Shown in pieces: positions 24,648-34,533 of a stretch of DNA of 64,000 nt; within the stretch, counting starts at the first letter, position 1; each line of letters starts with the position of its first letter. The DNA comes from Combretum micranthum. Taxonomy: Eukaryota > Streptophyta > Magnoliopsida > Myrtales > Combretaceae. Location of the stretch: contig JAMXBD010002804.1 in the NCBI GenBank assembly GCA_024138025.1, positions 1-64,000 on the forward strand, read 5' to 3'. A program made the position numbers and the translations under genes. The notes under the pieces are model-generated. The model did not search any database and was not told where the DNA came from. It saw nothing but the letters and a program-made list of their open reading frames with translations.

Positions 24648-26069
24648 GTTTTGTTGTTGATAAAGACGATGTTGATGAAGTTGATGATGGTGTGGAGGTT
24701 GTTGATGTTGTTGTTCTTCTTATTGTTGTTGATGAGGATGGTGATGGTGATGATGATTGATGTGATGATGTTTGTCCGGGTTTTGGGCGATTCTGAGGAT
24801 ATGGGAGAATGAGTGAAGTGTGATAGGATCGAGACATTTCTTGTATTTTGTTTCTTCTTTTGTTTTGTTTTGTAAGAGGACTGGATTTAATTATAAATTT
24901 GTATTTTCATTTAAGGGCTTGTTAATGCCCATGTTTTTGTAAATAAGCTTTTGTAAATATTTATCAAAGTGAAAGTTTTTCCACTTTTAATAGTGAAAGT
25001 TTGAAATGCTTTTATGTAGAAACGTTTTTATTAAAGTTTATTTTTCCGCTGCTAAATCTAGTTGTTGCCAGAATCTAACTAAATGATTTCATAATCTAAA
25101 ATCGAATAGCAATGTTCAACATAAACACCTTCTTTTAAGACAACCTTACATATAATTCGTAAGAGTTATACGTGGTTGGGGACTTAGTATGCTTAATTTG
25201 AGAATTGAGCATGTCGGGTTTTTACAAACTTGAACTAAACATTATTTGGTTAAATATTATTGAAATCAATTCATGCATATCATACTTATGGGTCATATTT
25301 GTTTCACTACTATTCTTTGTGTGGGCAAACGAGGAAATGGTAGTGGTGGCTGATAGGAGCCGGAAAGTCTACATGGGCTAGTAGGAACCAGAAAGTCTAC
25401 AGGGCGAGCTGGAGCTGGTAAATCTGCAAATATTGATGGTCGTATGGCCTGTAACCTCCCAACCCTCGAATGGAGGTGTGTAAAATCTATGCTACACTTG
25501 ATTTCTGGTTAATCATGTGTATTTTGTTTGTTCATTTGATTGGTGCATTCTCATATGCTTGATTAAATACTTGTTTGAATTATGGAAATGTCTTATAAAT
25601 GGAATTATCTCACTAATCTAGTTTTGCTTATACCCTTATAGCTTTTAGTTACAGTACGATTACCTTTGGTTGGCCCAAGGAGCCCCATATGTCAGATACG
25701 AGTTTAAGCTACTAGGAGTTTTTAGGAGAAGCTATATGCATTTAAGTTTTGAACATAGACTTCTAGGAAAAATCTCTATAGTAGGCTTGTGTTATAGTTG
25801 TTATTATTTTGTTGAAAGACTTCTAAAGCGGGGGAATGCCCCTAAGATGATGTAAGGATATTATTATAAAAATCTTATGATTATTTATATAAGTTCTTGC
25901 TTGCTTTTATTATCTACTTAAATGTAATACCCCTATGAGCCTCCTACTATCTTTGAAGCATGCCTTGCATGTGATATCAAAGCTCCTGCATGACTAATGT
26001 TGTCATTCATTAGCTTTAATATTATATGCGGCAGACTGCTACATTTAGGGTACCCTCTGGGGCGTGACA

Positions 26070-26310
26070 GTTTAAGTTGGTATTAGAGCACAAGTTTTAG
26101 ATAAAAGATAGTAGAAATAAACTTTAAGTTAGATAGTAAGAAGTTAGAACCTAAGTTTAAGATCTGATCCTCTTCTTGTTCTATTTGATAGCTAACCTTC
26201 CCCAAAGTTAAGGAAAAATCCCGACATTTCCTTAAAGACCCAGATGAGACCTTTGTGAACTACCGTCTTAGGTTGAGAGTCCTATGTGAAGAATTTGCAT
26301 TCGTTAGAAG
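26070..26310 (+). other. Primer-binding site and leader of the 19407 element, truncated
   Basis: Directly after the LTR, TGGTATTAGAGC (26078-26089) matches the 3' end of plant initiator-Met tRNA with one or two changes. The rest is leader. The last 90 bases (about 26220-26310) form an open, gag-like stretch that ends where the next LTR starts. Nothing else of the element body survives here. Confidence 0.7.
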
Positions 26311-27006
26311 TGTAAACCCCGGAAATTCTCAGTAGCTAGAAAACCCTAGGAGTTGGAGACGAAACCCTAATCCGATCAGATTGAGTTTAGTGAATGGAGC
26401 CTAGGAACCCCAAATCCGGCTTTCCATCGGTTTCATAGTAAAATAAATATTTTGGAGTAAATGAATTTGAATTGTTGTTTCAAAGTACATTTCAAACCTT
26501 TGAAAGTTTTAAATTCGGAAATTTTTCAATTCCGGGCCTTCCCGAGCCCAATTACGGAAAAGCGTGCCCCGGGCCACGGATTCAGAAAAATATTCCGGAA
26601 TATTCATTAGAACCGTAATTTTACAAGGATTCCAAAAATATCAATTTCATAATTTTCCGAGCTATAAAGATTACAGTTATAGCTTTTCCCGTGTTTTCGG
26701 AACAACCGGTAAAGTAGATGTCTTGTCTACTATTCACAAGTACAACCTACACTACACACTACCCATACCCTATTCTTACATCCTTACAACTACTCATTTC
26801 AATTTTCTTTTCCAAGAAATTTTGTCTTTTAAATAATTATTACATTTATTTCATTTATTACATTTTCATTTACTAAATTACAAATTTCTTTTTTTTTCAA
26901 AACTCTCACACACACACACACATATGGCCGGCGCCCCTCCCTCCTATTTTCCCCCTCATTTGTGTTATTTTTACTTCTTTTAATTAACTAAACCCTAAAT
27001 CACTTA

Positions 27007-27016
27007 ATATATATAC
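27007..27016 (+). promoter_or_regulatory. TATA box of group A LTR
   Basis: ATATATATAC directly upstream of a CTCTCTCTC leader, conserved with 1457 and 45767. Confidence 0.6.
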
Positions 27017-27172
27017 TAAATGTTCTCTCTCTCTCATTTTCTTCTTGTTTCAAAGTTTGAAAAGAGAAAAAGCTCTCTCCCTTCTCTTCTTCTTGTGCCG
27101 AGCAACCCCCTCCCTCTTCCTCTTGCACTTTCAACTTCAAGCTCCTCCATTTCTATCTTAGATCCTCCATTG

Positions 27173-29335
27173 GTATGTGTATGTGAGCCTTGTTCTTCCT
27201 ATTCTTGTAATGGCAAAGGTATACCTTGTGTATTTCCTCATCAAAACCCTATGATGCTCATGCTAGGGATATGGAAATGCATGAACAAGGATGTCAAGCC
27301 ATCACAAGACATGGATCTTGTGTTTAAATGCATTTGTTAAGATTTCATGTTGCTCATGCATATATAGTAATGACCTTGTATTTATATTGATGTTCATGCC
27401 ATGAGATTCATGTTATACACATCATATGTAGTAGATCTAAGGTTTAGACATCCACCACTTTATGTACATGCATGATCATAGGTTCATTTTTGTTTATGTG
27501 CTTTATTGATCATAAAAATGAGGTCTTGTTCATGTATAGAGATGCTAGATAGTATATCTCCACATATAGATGGCAAGAACATTGAAAAAGGAAGGACTTT
27601 GTTAGATATGAAAAGTTGAAAATTCGGATGAAATGGAAACCCTATCCTAAAGACCTCCAAAATCAATTTTAAACTTATATTTCATAAGAAAAATGAAGGG
27701 TATGTGTAATAGATATGTTGAAGGAATTATTTTCATAAGTTTAGATGAGTTTAGGCATGATAAAAATAAGGAAAACAAGAGGTGAAGTTAGGATGAAAAA
27801 TGTTGACTTTAAATGTGTAGTCAAATTCGTAACTTTGTGTAATGCCTATATAAACACTTAGTATTTAAGTCTAAAATGGATGTTTTATAAGCTAAATGAA
27901 GTCCTTAGATAATGTATACATTGAAGCCCCAAATTTTAATACATTAGACTAGATTTCTCTTAAGAAAAATGTAAGAAAAGAAAATTTGGAAAATTCGGAT
28001 TTTTATAACTAGCTTATTTGAAAACATGTTTACCAAATGAAATATGTGAATTTTTGTGCATGAATGGAGGCCATGACTATTATAGACTTTGAGAACCTAA
28101 TTTTAGTCAAATAATAAGTAGATTACAAGATTAAAAACCAAAGAAACCCTAAGGAGTATAATGTGGGAGAATAACTTCTTAGAATTAGCCTTTATGAAAC
28201 TTTCCCCAACACTTAGGAGTTCCTAAAAGTTTATTACTACAAAAATCATCATGACCATGCACAAGTTGAGTTCATTACATGGCATACACATTAGTAGTTC
28301 ATTCCTAAATCATTCATGCATGAATCACTAACTAGGAACATTTCTTATCAAAAGCAAAGCACATTTTCAAAGATGGATCAATTGCGGGACAGAACTGATC
28401 CCACTGTTCCGTGACCCTATTATTTTCAAAACTTGGATTTAATACTTGAATTAGATAGATCTTTCGAAGTAGATGAAGATCGATATAAAGTTTGCGAAAT
28501 TCCGAGTTAAAATGACCAAGTTATGGCCGTTTTAAGTCGGAACTTCCAAATATAGCGAGAAATCCGAATTCAACTAGTCTAGATGTATAGTTTGATTTAA
28601 TTACATGGTGAGAATCTCATAGGGATTATTCTTGATTGGTAGGTGATTCCGAGCAGGACGACTCTCTACCACCCGATTATTACTATTAAGGAGTTTGGTG
28701 ACCCATGGCCGAGTGAGTAACTTCCACTCTCAATTAATGCTTGTGAATGTAATGTAGTGGCACTAGTGATGTAGGCAAAGATAAAAGAAATTGTACAAGC
28801 ATGATGGGGTATGTGGGAATTATTTATGTTGAGAATTGTTGATATGTGAAATGGAACTTAAGGCATATCGAAACCGGGTGTTAAGATATTGATTGTTTTA
28901 TTAGAATCATATGATGAATGTCTGCGTATACTTGTTGGTCACTTAAAAGAATCGAATTAATGACTATTCGACTCCGACTATAACTGAGTTCATTCATGTC
29001 ACAATGGGGTTGGAGCATTTGCATTGGTTGGTTTTTCGTGACCCATAAAACGAATGTGAGGTTAATCGTGATCCATAAAACGAGCTTTTAATCAGTTGAC
29101 CGTGAGCTTAAACGGCGTCGTACCGCAGGATTCGTTAATCTGCTAACCCGGGATGGAGGGCGCAAGTCCATCCACATATGATTTCCGGTTGGTCATATGT
29201 TTGATGATTTCATTTGTATGGTGCATGCACTTGCTTGAATAATCACTTGTTTGAATGATTGTATCTAATTGCGTTATGGAAGTATTACTCACTAAGCTAG
29301 TTAGCTTACGCCCCGATAGTGTTTATCTTTTGCAG
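27173..29335 (+). other. Candidate leader intron in group A LTR
   Basis: Donor-like GTATGTGTATG after the CT-rich leader, paired with CTTAC, TTTATCTTTTG and a final CAG at 29333-29335. Implied length 2,163 bp. Inference only. Confidence 0.45.
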
Positions 29336-29717
29336 CATGAGTTTATATGGCTTAGGCCAAGGCAAGCCACAGCGCAGGTACCGGAGATAGGAGTTTCCCA
29401 TAGAAGTTTGATTCATTTCTTTTGTATAGACTTCCATTGGAAACTAAGGACTCTGGATGACTGTAATAGACTGTTATTCTTTTGCGGGGGAATGCCCCTT
29501 AGATTTTGTAAACCTTAAAGATTTATGCGTTTTGATTTATTATCTATGGCTAATGAATGCCTTGTTAAACTGTTAAACTCCATTTGTCGAAGTATTCTAT
29601 TGTCGTAAGGGAACGCTTTACATCTACTTAAGACTCCCGAAGGCCCCGGTTAGGGAACTCGAGAGTCTTACTTAGTATGTGGCGGCCTGTTAGGAATACC
29701 CTACGGGGCGCGTGACA

Positions 29718-29959
29718 GTTTAGTTAGTATCAGAGCCTAGTTATAAAACGTTATATGATATATATATATATATATGTAACATGATGACTTAGACGATTTT
29801 AAATGAGATTTAATAACTTCCTAAGCTTTTTAACTAGTGAGTATAAGCTTGGCTTAGGATATTTATGTTGATATAGTTTGATTTGTGTGGAATAGAGATA
29901 AATACTCAGTTAGAGATTTCCTTTGATTCTCAATCCGATCCAGATACATAATAATTTGA
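29718..29959 (+). other. Primer-binding site and leader remnant of the 26311 element
   Basis: TAGTATCAGAGCC (29725-29737) lies a few bases after the LTR and matches the initiator-Met tRNA 3' end except at one position. A short (TA)n run and AT-rich leader follow, then the sequence passes into a T LTR remnant near 29960. No gag is recognisable. Confidence 0.7.
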
Positions 29960-31098
29960 TTGATTATTGCTTAGGATAGGCATATTCAAGTTTGACCTTA
30001 ATTAAAGACTAATGAAAATTTTATTAAAATGATTTATGGTTGAGTCGTGCCTAGTTCGGGGAACAACAACCTTGTCATGATGTAATGGTATGGTAGTTTA
30101 GGCACTTAGTCCAAATCTTTGTCATGATGTAATGACTCAAATTTATGATGCAATGGTTCACCATGATGCAATGGTGGTTTCTTTTAATGGCTAAGTGGAT
30201 AGCTAATGGGGTTAACTGTATCGGTATATTCTCTACTTAGGCTTGGGAGGAAATAATATGTTTTAGTTCACGGTTATGGGATCGTTGAACTAATTGATGT
30301 TATAGATCGATATAAGTGGAGTGTATGGAGGAGTGAGAACCCTAGATGAAGCTATTACTAATATTTATCGGTTAGATATAGGAGATATAGGTATCCAATC
30401 TATCTATATCAATCCCTGAGCAGCTGCTGTTACTCAGGACCCCCAAATTCCCAGGCTTGAATCGGAGTTTGAATACTCCATTGTTATTTTTTTTACTTAC
30501 TTAACTAAAGATAATGAAGTTATGGTGAATTGTTGCATTGTATTTGATTAAGTGTGCTTAGCATATGTATTTGTTGCACTATTGTGTACTGGGCCTTTGG
30601 CTCATGCTGCTACGTTGCAGATGGTTATGATGATGAGCTCTATGATGAGATTGGCTATGGGACTGACTGGGAGACCTCTATGGATGATTAGAAGTGTGAC
30701 CTAGTAGTAGTTGTTTAGGATTTTTTAATGTATTTTATGAAATTTCTAGGCTTATTTATTAAGCCTTGGAATGTAATTTTATTTTAAGTTGTATACATAA
30801 TGTAGCTTGCTTGTATGTAAGCTTTATATGGTTTGTGTGATTCTTGGGAGATCCTCATGTAATGTATGTGATGTGTGTTTTGTATATATGTGATGAACCA
30901 CTACTTATGTAGTGGTAGTATTTCTTAATTTAAATCATGTGAATGTTATATCTGTTTTAAGGAAGTAGTCATTATAAACACTTCTTTTTAGACGACCTTT
31001 CGTATAATACTTGGATATTTCCTAATACTTAGGTATTATGCGTGGTCGAGGGATTTGGCATGCTTAATCTATGGGTTAAGTGGGCCAGGTCCTTTCAC
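29960..31098 (+). mobile_element. 3' part of a degraded group T LTR
   Basis: Landmarks of the T LTR appear in order: TTAGGATAGGCAT, CTAGTTCGGGGAACAAC, the CTGAGCAGCTGCTGTTACTCAGG stem-like segment near 30417, GGAGTTTGAATACTCCA, TGTGTACTGGGCCTTTGGCTCAT (30583-30605), the acidic reading frame (30620-30690), and an end resembling TTTCACA near 31098. The 5' half is missing. It is strongly diverged from the T element, so it is an older relic. Confidence 0.7.
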
Positions 31099-31196
31099 AT
31101 ATTTTGTGTCTCCTCTTTACTATGGTTGGATGATTGTGATCTATTATCAGATTATTCCTCAAATAATTCTACTTTTACTTCCTTCTTTCCTCCTAA

Positions 31197-31325
31197 CTAA
31201 AATGGTTGTCCCTTAGTTGTTGATTGCTCAGAAAAATCAGTAGCCGTGTTCTCGCATATTCTATGGACTGTTCTCTCAATTTCATGATCTAAATTAAGAA
31301 TGTTTGAAGGAAGGCTTGTTGTCAT
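31197..31325 (-). pseudogene. Start of an Athila-like gag
   Basis: On the minus strand an ATG at 31325 opens a 42-codon frame whose early residues (LPSNILNLDHEIERTVHRI) resemble the beginning of Athila-type gag proteins, where an acidic DxEIERT motif is typical. It stops at 31197. It lies about 115 bp downstream of a tRNA-Asp-like primer-binding site and an LTR, which is the expected place for gag. Everything beyond about 31099 is lost. Recognition rests on a short motif, so the lineage is tentative. Confidence 0.5.
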
Positions 31326-31440
31326 ATACCTAGAGCAAGAAACAAAACATATTAGAATTATTCAAAATAGGCGAAAGGGCAGAAAATTAAAAAAAAATGA
31401 CTAAAGTAGTAGATAATAAGGCTTTTCCTAATATTGTTTT

Positions 31441-31463
31441 CCAAAATCCTCGATAATGGCACC
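31441..31463 (-). other. Primer-binding site, tRNA-Asp type
   Basis: The minus strand reads TGGTGCCATTATCGAGGAT, a mutated form of the TGGCGCCGTTGCCGGGGAT site used by many plant Athila/Tat-type elements and complementary to the tRNA-Asp 3' end. Several C-to-T and G-to-A changes are visible, as expected for an old methylated copy. Confidence 0.65.
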
Positions 31464-31471
31464 AAGAAACT

Positions 31472-32614
31472 TGATGAGCACTTGCTAATCACATCAAATT
31501 CTAAATTTATAAACTCGATCAAAGCTACGATTTAAGCTAGGCTAGTGTACCTATCTATTGTAGTATAGATTTAAGGGTGTTGTCCATAGGGATTTCAAAA
31601 ACAGGTACTACTATTGATGGTTTTCTACTATTTAGCCTAAGTTTTGAAGTGAAATCTACAATTAAAATACTAAACAAAAGATAAAGCAGGCCCTAAGATC
31701 AATTAAATATGCTTTCAAAGATAAATTCAATAACGGAACAAACTCTTCACCTTGATCTACCCTAAACCTTAAAATTCTCATGATAATGGGTTGATTAATG
31801 AATAATTCATGCTTTTCACTGCAGGATCTTAACAATTAATGAAACCCCTTTCAATCCAATAAAAATCAAGCATGCAATTAATTTTGCGCAGAAATTAATC
31901 ACAAGACAATGAAAGCACATGAATAGATACAATGCATGAACTTCTCATTAATCAAAAAGGCAATTCAATTCACATGGTTATGGTTTCATAAGATGAAGAG
32001 TACAAGAATCTACTTTTCCATGGAATTTATAATAAAGACAATAGATCTAGAGGAAATAAAAAGAATCATGATAGAAAGAATAAACCCTAACTGATGTCTT
32101 ATCATCTTCAAATGATGTTCTAGCAAGTTCTTTGTAATTTCCTTCTTAGGGATAGAAAAATGATCTAAAACTTTTAAAGAAAGAAAACAAAGCGCTATTT
32201 ATAGTTTTTCTAGAGAACCCAGGCTAGCATGGGCATCAACATGGCCAAGCTTGGGGCAGGGCTAAAAAAATCTTCAAAAATCACTTATGATACATTCCGA
32301 CTTCATCCCTATCGATTTGCACTACTTATGCTAGAGGAAGGGCTAAAAATTTTTCCTTCTCTGATGCTTCTGACCTCACCTTTACCATTCAACATGGTCA
32401 TGTACAAAGTAGTGTCGAAAAATAAACTTTCCTTCTTGTTCAAACTTGATTAAAATTTATTTAATTTTTCTTGATTTCTCATAAAATCTTCAATTGTGCT
32501 CTTTAAGGCCTGAAATGAATGTTTTACATAATAAATATCCTTTTCTTCATCAAATCAAAAGAAATTCATAACAAATATATCCAAATAAGCACAAAGAATA
32601 AGGGTCTCATGACA
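31472..32614 (-). mobile_element. Minus-oriented Athila-like 5' LTR (1.14 kb)
   Basis: On the minus strand it runs from TGTCATGAGACCC at 32614 to GTGCTCATCA at 31472, next to the primer-binding site. A TATA box at 32196-32203 and a following leader give it normal LTR architecture. Only the 5' LTR, primer site and gag start survive. No convincing target duplication can be assigned, because the left side of the element is gone. It lies between two T LTR remnants. Confidence 0.65.
32196..32203 (-). promoter_or_regulatory. TATA box of Athila-like LTR
   Basis: TATAAATAGCGC on the minus strand, about 415 bp into the LTR, followed by a leader beginning TTTGTTTTC. Confidence 0.6.
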
Positions 32615-33155
32615 CTTGTCATAGACAATCTAAAATGAATTAATATTTAAAGACGATATAGTTAATATCTTCAGTATGCTTATGTCGCTTAATCTGGTTC
32701 GGGAAGCAACATGCTTGTGTGGCAGTGTTAGCATGATAGTTAGGTACTTAAGCTTAGTGGCTAATTAAGTAGTTAATAGGGTAAACAGTGTTAGGATAAC
32801 ATCTATCTTAATCGGAGAGAAGTTACACTTGTATAAGTTAGGATTATGGACTTCATTAATCTATACAATATGATAGACTGTGAAAGATAGAAATGAGTAA
32901 TGGTTGTGATCCTTAGACAAAGCTACTTATTAGAATTTTTTCTAGGAGGTATAGGTACCCAGACTACTTATATCAACTCAAGCAATTTCTGCTACATAGA
33001 ATCTTAAGATTCCAATAGTGTAGTGTGTTGCCGGAGTATGAGTGCTCCTCTATTATTTTGCTACATCGAAATTAAAGATCTAAATGGTTAGTTTTTGCAT
33101 TTGCATTAGCATAAGTACGTGTGATCATATTGTGTGCGCTTGTGTTGTTGTTGTA
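32615..33155 (+). mobile_element. Left piece of an old T LTR split by the T element
   Basis: T landmarks are recognisable though diverged: CTGGTTCGGGAAGCAACAT, the GGTATAGGTACCCAGACTACTTATATCAA segment near 32950, and GGAGTATGAGTGCTCC. It stops at 33155 in the run TTGTGTTGTTGTTGTA, where the T element inserted, and continues at 50688. TTGTA (33151-33155) is the left target duplication. Confidence 0.75.
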
Positions 33156-34136
33156 TGAAATAGCCAAGAAATTCCTATATTGCATGCTAGTATGATATTT
33201 GGATGATATATATATATATATATATATGTGTGTATGTTTAGTAATATAATTAAGGAATGTGTTATTTTATATATGATTAGTATTATGAAATTAATATTAT
33301 TGTTTGATATCCATAAATGTGTGAATAGTTTAATGAATGTGTGTGTCTTTTTGTAAATTAATATGCATGTATTATGTTTAGGATGTAATCAAATTGTTTT
33401 GAAGTTGCTTAATTCATGACAGAAATTTTGTGAATTTTTAAACCCATATTTTGAGCTCAAATTTAACTCAAATGCATTTGAAATTCACCCAAATTAAACC
33501 TAGGACAAATATACCCCTTAAAGGTAAGATTTGGATAACAAATTTCTCTAATTGGACAAGATAAGTCCTCCTTTTTGGCAGCCATAATTTCCATACGAAT
33601 TTCATCTTCTTTCTTTCTTTCCTTCTTTCTTTCCTTCTTTTATCAATCCAAAATTTTGAACCCTAAGCCAAGGTTTACTACAAGCTTAAGGATTTGAATA
33701 ACATTCCAAGTCAATATTCACTCATGTGATTTTAATGCAATCTTTGTCTTTTAATTTATGTCTTATAATGTGTTGTTTGTAAATGTTAGGGTAGATAGGG
33801 TTTTGAGATGATGTTTGGTATGAGATTGGATTGGTGCATGAATGATAGTTTGAATGGGATTATGTGATTAATGAAGTGGTAGTTTGCATCTCATAGGAAT
33901 GTGGAAGTGTGGGAATGAGTATTATAGAAAAATTGAAGAATGAGTAGTGGATATGTGAATTTGAAATATGATTGGTGATTTGATGATTAGTGGTGGAATT
34001 CATGTTGTTAGGATAGTATTTGAATCATATAACAAGCTTTAGAAAGTTTGGATTAAGTTTGGAAAAGTTTTGAGAATTGATCAAAGTGTAAAAAACAGGG
34101 GATTTCAAAAATCATTTTCGTATAGGCTAGATTTTG

Positions 34137-34533
34137 AACGTACGCTGGCATCTGGGGATTCTACGCCGCCGGCGTAGAGGCGGTGTAGAAAGCCCACAGA
34201 ATCAATTTTCCTAACGCCGTCTGCAAAGCCGCCGGCTTTCACTACGCGAGTGAGTTGGCGTTCTTTCATCCATATTGTACGCCGGCTGTTTGAAATCAAC
34301 GCCGCCGGCGTATGTGTCAAAGCTGCCTGCGTACCTAAGTAAGCGGACGGCTTAGATTTCTCTGGATGTTTTTGAAACTTTGGGTTTTGGATTCAACGTC
34401 GGCTAAAGGCCGCCGGCGTAGGAAACATAGGCTGACGGCGTACCCTTGAACACTGCCAGCGTTGGCAGTGTGAATTTTCAGGACATTGAACACCGGCTCA
34501 ACGCCGCCGGCGTTGAGTGCCGGCGTATCCCCT
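34137..34533 (+). promoter_or_regulatory. GC-rich array of GCC-box-like palindromes (5' LTR)
   Basis: A GC-rich island of about 400 bp in AT-rich DNA. The exact core GCCGCC occurs five times on the plus strand (34165, 34228, 34301, 34409, 34503), usually inside ACGCCGCCGGCGT-like near-palindromes. GCCGCC is the core of the GCC box bound by plant ERF transcription factors. The block is matched in the 3' LTR. Whether it regulates the LTR is inference. Confidence 0.5.

Larger units (their letters stand above)
21822..25226 (+). mobile_element. Solo LTR, group T (3.4 kb)
   Basis: It starts TGAAATATCC and ends GGGTTTTTACA, with a perfect 5-bp target duplication AACTT at 21817-21821 and 25227-25231. 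It shares ordered landmarks with the T element LTRs: a GC-rich block (22865-23020), a segment with TACGCAGTAAC and ATAGGCATTTAT (24145-24190), a segment with GGTATCCGGTTCGGGGAGCGGCACC (24329-24353), and the TGTGTACTGGGC acceptor-like block (24601-24647). It diverges strongly in between, so it is a separate subfamily. It also carries the conserved CCATAACTT module at 23056-23147, in the opposite orientation to that in group A. Frames at 24559-24837 reflect GAT/GTT repeats and are not treated as genes. Confidence 0.88.
19407..26069 (+). mobile_element. Group A 5' LTR split by a nested T solo LTR
   Basis: It begins TGTAAACCCCCG and ends CTCTGGGGCGTGACA. A primer-binding site follows at once, so this is a 5' LTR. 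Removing the nested LTR at 21822-25226 and one target copy leaves about 3.25 kb. Visible modules are a degenerate TATA region (near 20108), a CT-rich leader, a strong donor-like TTTTAG followed by GTAAATG (20220), the conserved module (21353-21450), and an acceptor-like block ending at 25654. The element body after it is cut short at 26310 by another LTR, and its 3' LTR is not in the window. Confidence 0.88.
26311..29717 (+). mobile_element. Group A 5' LTR (3.4 kb) with adjacent primer-binding site
   Basis: It begins TGTAAACCCCGG and ends GGGGCGCGTGACA, and is a close relative of 779-4205 and 45081-48475. Unlike those two it has no flanking target duplication (AGAAG on the left, GTTTA on the right). 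A primer-binding site follows, so it is the 5' LTR of an element whose body and 3' LTR were lost. Contents: TATA box 27007, donor-like GTATGTGT at 27173, three AATTCGGAT units, conserved module 28452-28546, tandem 30-bp repeat near 29037, acceptor-like block ending 29335. It inserted into the leader of the 19407 element. Confidence 0.9.

Noticed and set aside
24559..24837. Ser/Thr-rich frame on the minus strand and Leu/Met-rich frame on the plus strand
   Set aside because: Both are products of GTT/GAT/GAG trinucleotide repeats in the T solo LTR. Only the short acidic plus-strand frame has counterparts elsewhere.
32229..32453. 74-codon plus-strand frame
   Set aside because: It is antisense to the U3 region of the Athila-like LTR and has no known motif.
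34137..34533. GC-rich palindromes as an origin of replication or a CpG-island promoter of a host gene
   Set aside because: The block repeats in every T LTR and no host gene is next to it; a feature of the retrotransposon is the simpler reading.
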